From assembly GCA_937915485.1 (NCBI GenBank), contig CALGII010000237.1:1-16928 (forward strand): DNA of 16,928 bases, given 5' to 3'. Made by a program: the position numbers and the translations under genes. Below are positions 13,224 to 16,928 of this stretch, piece by piece (the stretch's first letter is position 1; each line of letters opens with the position of its first letter). The notes beneath the pieces are model-generated. The model made no database searches, was not told the DNA's origin, and was given only the letters and a program-made list of their open reading frames with translations. This stretch comes from an uncultured Ignavibacteriota bacterium. GTDB taxonomy: Bacteria; Bacteroidota; Ignavibacteria; Tepidaquicellales; Tepidaquicellaceae.

Positions 13224-13703
13224 ATGGACGAATTGAATTTAAGGGTTGGGTACGGATATGACGTGCACCGGTTTGCGAAAGGCCGGAGGTTCGTACTGGG
13301 CGGTGTCGAGATTCCGCACGGAGAGGGGCTTGAGGGTCATTCAGACGCGGACGTACTTCTTCACGCAATTTGCGACGCTCTTCTCGGCGCCGCCGGATTC
13401 GAAGACATCGGTCATCAGTTTCCGAACACGGATGCAAGATACAAGGACATATCGAGCCTTTTACTTCTTGAGAAAGTGCATTCGCTTTTGTCCGAGAAAG
13501 GATGGAAGGCAGTTAACGTTGACTGCATGGTTCTGCTTGAGGAGCCGAAGATTTACAAGCACATTCCTGAAATGAAAAATAACATATCCCGGGTGCTTAA
13601 ATGCGAAAACATATCGATAAAAGCGACGACATCCGAAGGGCTCGGTTTCATAGGAAACAGGGAGGGATGTTCGGCGAACGCAGTAGTATTAATACATAAA
13701 TGA
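13224..13703 (+). CDS. ispF: 2-C-methyl-D-erythritol 2,4-cyclodiphosphate synthase
   Basis: A 159-residue protein, the usual length for IspF. This enzyme of the MEP pathway converts the CDP-methylerythritol 2-phosphate intermediate to the 2,4-cyclodiphosphate, releasing CMP, on the route to IPP and DMAPP. The zinc-site motif RVGYGYDVHRF (7-17) gives Asp13 and His15, and GHSDADVLLHAICDALLGA (38-56) gives His47 as third ligand. FEDIGHQFPNTDARYKDISS and the C-terminal TTSEGLGFIGNREG segment complete the signature; the last carries N where many orthologues have R/G. Cytoplasmic, active as a trimer in the family. Its TGA overlaps the ATG of the PAP2 gene by four bases, so it heads a three-gene operon. 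Upstream lie two heptad repeat runs; no strong Shine-Dalgarno is visible. Confidence 0.97.
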   Translation: MDELNLRVGYGYDVHRFAKGRRFVLGGVEIPHGEGLEGHSDADVLLHAICDALLGAAGFEDIGHQFPNTDARYKDISSLLLLEKVHSLLSEKGWKAVNVDCMVLLEEPKIYKHIPEMKNNISRVLKCENISIKATTSEGLGFIGNREGCSANAVVLIHK

Positions 13704-14254
13704 TGGCGGAATTTTTATACAACATCGACGTTCAGGTTTTTTATTTCATAAACAGGACACTTGCAAATCCCGTAACGGACAGCGTAATGCCTTTCATCAC
13801 GGAACTCAACCACTGGAAAATCTTCTACGTAATAATGTGGCTGTACCTCATGATAGGAGCGGGGAAGCGCGGAAGGGTCGCGGGGATACTTGTTTTATTT
13901 CTGGTTCTGATAAGCGACCAGATAAGCAGCAATCTGGTGAAGCATTTAGTTGACAGAGTTCGTCCATGCCACGTTCTGCAGGGCGTAAATCTTCTTGTGG
14001 GGTGCACGTCGTCATATTCATTTCCGTCGTCGCACGCGGTTAATAATTTCGCAGGCGCTGTATTTTTCTCTCATTTTTATCCGAGACTAAAGATAGCTTT
14101 TTACACCGCTGCCGCATTGATGGCGCTCTCAAGAATTTTCTGCGGAGTGCATTACCCGTCGGACGTATTAGGCGGGACACTGCTGGGACTTGCAATCGGA
14201 TATTTGTTCGTGAAACTCTGGGAGTCAGCGAATAAAAAATTAAAAATACTATAA
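13700..14254 (+). CDS. PAP2-family membrane phosphatase
   Basis: A 184-residue polytopic membrane protein of the type 2 phosphatidic acid phosphatase superfamily. All three motifs are present: K81 followed by six residues and RP (KHLVDRVRP), PSSH at 109-112 inside SFPSSHAVNNF, and SRIFCGVHYPSD with Ser144, Arg145, His151 and Asp155. His112 and His151 are the expected phospho-transfer residues. About five hydrophobic helices surround them, with active sites on the outer face of the inner membrane in known members. Undecaprenyl diphosphate, phosphatidylglycerol phosphate or lipid A phosphates are possible substrates; the link to ispF would suit undecaprenyl diphosphate recycling, but that is inference. 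It overlaps ispF by four bases (ATGA) and the lnt start follows 6 bp after its stop. A second in-frame ATG at 13703 could also be used. Confidence 0.92.
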   Translation: MMAEFLYNIDVQVFYFINRTLANPVTDSVMPFITELNHWKIFYVIMWLYLMIGAGKRGRVAGILVLFLVLISDQISSNLVKHLVDRVRPCHVLQGVNLLVGCTSSYSFPSSHAVNNFAGAVFFSHFYPRLKIAFYTAAALMALSRIFCGVHYPSDVLGGTLLGLAIGYLFVKLWESANKKLKIL

Positions 14255-14260
14255 ACGATT

Positions 14261-15934
14261 TTGAGATTAAGGCGGACATTATTTTACGCTATAACGGGAA
14301 TTTGCCTTGGGCTTGCGTTTCCGCCCTTCAATTTATATACATTGCTGATTGCAGGTTACGCGCTGCTAATTCACATCATACACGATTCAAAAAAATTCCG
14401 TGAAGTCTTTGTAAGAACATATTCCGTGATGTTCTTTTTCAGCCTGCTTGCAGTATCCTGGATATCCCTCAGCGGGTTCAGGGAAAACGCGGATAAATTC
14501 ATGATACTCGGGGGTTTTTTGACAATAGTGCTTTACAGCATAGTTCTATTGATACCCTTCATAATATATTTTTACGTCAGAAGGGGACTTGGAAATTTAT
14601 TCGGAAGCGAAACCGCATTTCGAAGAAATATATCGCTTCTGTATTTCCCTTTCATTATAACCGGATGGGAATATTTGTTCGAGCACATGGAGCAGAGTTT
14701 TCCGTGGCTGAACGCGGGCAACGCATTCACGACGGCGCTGCACAAGATACAGTTCATAGAGATAACCGGTGTTTACGGTTTGTCATTCTGGGCATACGTG
14801 ATGAGTTGTCTGGTTTACCTGATGTTTTACCTGATAGTATCCAAATCACTTTCGGCGCGGGAATTTTTCAGGAAAAAATACGGAATAATATTACTGGTAA
14901 TAACCTTTGCTGTTTACTTTCTTCCCGATGTATACACGGTGATTACATCTCCGCGCTTGAAATATGAGAAAACCGGCAATGAGAGAGCGATAACCGCGGG
15001 CATATTGCAGCCGAACGTAAATCCCTGGCGGAAGTGGGGGGCGAAGCAGATGGAACTCGTGAACGAATATGCCGGAATGATAGGTCAATTCGATACGTCG
15101 AAGATAAGACCTGATGTGATAATACTTCCCGAGACCGCCGTTCCTTTTTACATTCTTGACGAATATTACACGGATAAATACGACGTGTTCAAGGATCTCT
15201 GCGACACTTTAAACATACCGTTATTAATAGGCGCGCCCGATATAGTTCATTACAACGATTCGATAAAGGCGAAGAGCGATTCAAGGGAGAATAAAAGCAC
15301 GGGAGAACGTTACGACTCTTTCAATTCGGCTATTCTTATGCAGCCGGGAGAAATGAAAATATCGCATCAGAAATACGCAAAGATAAAACTCGTGTTCGCA
15401 AGCGAGAGGGTATCCTATCAGGACAAACTCGTATTTCTGAAAAATCTAATACGCTGGTCAGTCGGCATCAGTTCGTTCCAGATCGGCTGGGACACGACCG
15501 TTTTCAGTCTCGGGAACAAAGCGAGATTCAGCACTGCAATATGTTTTGAGTCAATATATCCCGCGTTTGTTTCGGCATTCGTGAAGAAGGGAGCGCAGTT
15601 CTGCGTCGTGATAACGAATGACGGTTGGTGGGGCAGACTGTTCGGAACGTATCAGCACAACCGTTTCGCGGTACTTCGCGCGATAGAGAACAGGCGGTGG
15701 ATAGCGAGGTGCGCAAACACCGGAATATCCTGCGTGATTGACCCGTACGGAAACATGTACGGTGAAACGGAAATAAACGAAAAGGCGTATCTCACGAAAA
15801 AAATAGGACTGAGGGATGAACTTACATTTTACACGCTGCACCCGGGACTTGTACCTGATATAATTTTGTACACAGCCGGGATAATGCTGATAACAGGATT
15901 TCTTCCTTTATTCAGAAAGAAAGACCGGTTTTGA
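14261..15934 (+). CDS. lnt: Apolipoprotein N-acyltransferase
   Basis: A 557-residue inner-membrane enzyme that transfers a third acyl chain from phospholipid to the N-terminal Cys of lipoproteins. The N-terminal half has about six membrane helices; GLAFPPFNLY (17-26) is typical. The periplasmic nitrilase-like domain (about 240-520) shows the triad: Glu291 in LPETAVPF, Lys374 in YAKIKLV and Cys428 in AICFESIYP. TNDGWWGRLFGTYQHNRFAVLRAIENRRWIARCANTGIS is the conserved C-terminal part, followed by a last helix (about 530-550) and a basic tail. The start is TTG at 14261, because the previous gene's stop at 14252 is in the same frame and no ATG lies nearby. The segment after Lys374 reads FASERV, where proteobacterial enzymes have PFGEYV. 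It would mature lipoproteins such as the one at 371-1273. The 3' end overlaps the SPOR gene by 23 bp. Confidence 0.95.
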   Translation: MRLRRTLFYAITGICLGLAFPPFNLYTLLIAGYALLIHIIHDSKKFREVFVRTYSVMFFFSLLAVSWISLSGFRENADKFMILGGFLTIVLYSIVLLIPFIIYFYVRRGLGNLFGSETAFRRNISLLYFPFIITGWEYLFEHMEQSFPWLNAGNAFTTALHKIQFIEITGVYGLSFWAYVMSCLVYLMFYLIVSKSLSAREFFRKKYGIILLVITFAVYFLPDVYTVITSPRLKYEKTGNERAITAGILQPNVNPWRKWGAKQMELVNEYAGMIGQFDTSKIRPDVIILPETAVPFYILDEYYTDKYDVFKDLCDTLNIPLLIGAPDIVHYNDSIKAKSDSRENKSTGERYDSFNSAILMQPGEMKISHQKYAKIKLVFASERVSYQDKLVFLKNLIRWSVGISSFQIGWDTTVFSLGNKARFSTAICFESIYPAFVSAFVKKGAQFCVVITNDGWWGRLFGTYQHNRFAVLRAIENRRWIARCANTGISCVIDPYGNMYGETEINEKAYLTKKIGLRDELTFYTLHPGLVPDIILYTAGIMLITGFLPLFRKKDRF

Positions 15935-16928
15935 CCGGAGTAAGCACCTTAATGAAGTTAAGTATAACGCCGCTGCTTCTGAAATAAGCCTTGGCGTCCT
16001 GGAGTTTCTCGAACGGTCCAATCACAATTCTATATTCGGTAACGTTTAACGGAAGGTCAACGCGTTCAATCTCAGCGTGTATGTTTTTATTCTCGAGACC
16101 CGAAATGTACTTCAGGGCGTCATTATACTTATCGAACACCGCCACCTGAATCATATAGCCGTTATCAGTCTGCCGGTAAATTATATCCCCGTCGCGTTCG
16201 ACTTCAAATTCGCTGAGAATAATCGAGCCACGTGAAAGTGAAGTATCGACGAGGTTCAGGCTTGCAATAATCGAATCATTGGCTTTAGTTTCGAGAGTAT
16301 CGAATGTTTTCGGTTTGGACGGAGTAAGTATCGATTTATAAAGGAAAAAACTCATAACCGAGAAAAGGACAATCAATAAGAAATAAACTATGAATTTTAA
16401 CGCGATTCTTTTTTTCTTTACGGCCGGCAAAGTATTAGACACAGGGACAAACGGTCGGTCGGCCGGTTTGAACACGTCGTCGTATGATTTCTCTTCTTTC
16501 AGCGGAGCGCCTTCGAGATGTTCGATTATTCCGTCGAGTTTCAGGTTGTCGAGGGCTTCGTTCAGCGATTTCGGCGGTTTATCAATATCGGGAATGCCTT
16601 TGTCGTGGATTACAATATCGGGAATCGAAATTTTTTCAGATAATTCAGGTTCTGGTTTCTCCTCGATGAGTTTGTCAAAAACAGTCATTTCGGGGGTGAT
16701 GAAACCCTGTTTCAACTCTTCTTCAAGCGTGTCTTTTTCCGCTTTAAGTTCTTCGAGTTCGTTCAGCCGTTTATTAAGTTCGCCGTATAAATCCTTTTCC
16801 TGCTCATCCGATACGGTCTCATCCGATATTACCGATTCAACGCGCGATGATTCATCCTGCGGAACTGTTTCTTCCATTTGGATATATTCTCCGGTAACCG
16901 ATTCGGGTGTTTCCTGTTTATCCCCTGT
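15912..16928 (-). CDS. SPOR-domain bitopic membrane protein (partial, open at right edge)
   Basis: At least 338 residues. The frame stays open from the first in-frame ATG (16877) to the right edge, and the 17 residues there (TGDKQETPESVTGEYIQ) share the acidic composition of what follows, so the true start probably lies outside the window. Counting from 16877: a long acidic cytoplasmic region (1-150), including a coiled coil about 28-58 (NKRLNELEELKAEKDTLEEE), a basic stop KKKR, one membrane helix (about 159-180), a periplasmic linker, and a C-terminal SPOR domain (about 240-312; YMIQVAVFDKYNDALKYI and YRIVIGPFEKLQDAKAYF are its two halves). SPOR domains bind denuded glycan strands of peptidoglycan, often at division sites, so a role in envelope or division is inferred. 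The gene is convergent with lnt. Confidence 0.87.
   Translation of the reverse strand, partial: TGDKQETPESVTGEYIQMEETVPQDESSRVESVISDETVSDEQEKDLYGELNKRLNELEELKAEKDTLEEELKQGFITPEMTVFDKLIEEKPEPELSEKISIPDIVIHDKGIPDIDKPPKSLNEALDNLKLDGIIEHLEGAPLKEEKSYDDVFKPADRPFVPVSNTLPAVKKKRIALKFIVYFLLIVLFSVMSFFLYKSILTPSKPKTFDTLETKANDSIIASLNLVDTSLSRGSIILSEFEVERDGDIIYRQTDNGYMIQVAVFDKYNDALKYISGLENKNIHAEIERVDLPLNVTEYRIVIGPFEKLQDAKAYFRSSGVILNFIKVLTPVKTGLSF

Overview
The window looks like a chromosomal segment from the Bacteroidota/Ignavibacteriota (FCB) side of the tree. The best marker is the C-terminal tail of the secreted endonuclease at 2153-3796. Its QNYPNPFNP segment, LKVFDVLGRE strand and GIYYYQL...KRMVLVK ending are the type IX secretion (Por) sorting domain in the form common in Ignavibacteria-like genomes. 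A single-chain alpha-beta fused 2-oxoacid dehydrogenase E1, lipoproteins, outer-membrane barrel proteins and weak Shine-Dalgarno signals fit the same group. Assignment to a genus is not possible from sequence alone.

Layout. (1) 1-3870: a partial small membrane protein leaving the left edge; a divergent DUF4349 lipoprotein; a YbjQ/UPF0145 protein facing it across a bidirectional terminator; then a two-gene unit with a free-standing RapZ C-terminal-like domain and, overlapping it by one base, a secreted endonuclease I, closed by a strong terminator. (2) 3988-7632: an outer-membrane barrel-like protein, a 350-bp intergenic region with a promoter-like site and a terminator-like hairpin, and the 809-residue fused E1, followed by a terminator. 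(3) 7633-13200: a looser, more AT-rich, repeat-laden region. It holds a second barrel-like protein bracketed by two related palindromic elements, a run of hairpins, dinB with a good sigma70-like promoter, a degenerate CPBP-type membrane protein, a small glycine-zipper protein, a frameshifted tyrosine-recombinase remnant and several islands of 7-bp-period repeats. (4) 13224-16928: a compact operon ispF - PAP2 phosphatase - lnt (isoprenoid precursor synthesis, lipid phosphatase, lipoprotein N-acylation), whose last gene overlaps tail-to-tail with a SPOR-domain membrane protein that runs off the right edge.

No complete new defence or mobile system is visible. The most notable signals are: the widespread heptad (7-bp-period) repeat islands; the palindromic REP-like elements around a barrel gene; an apparent acid/amide exchange in the Mg-thiamine diphosphate site of the fused E1; the free-standing RapZ-like domain behind a divergent operator-like palindrome; and the decayed recombinase inside the repeat-rich region.
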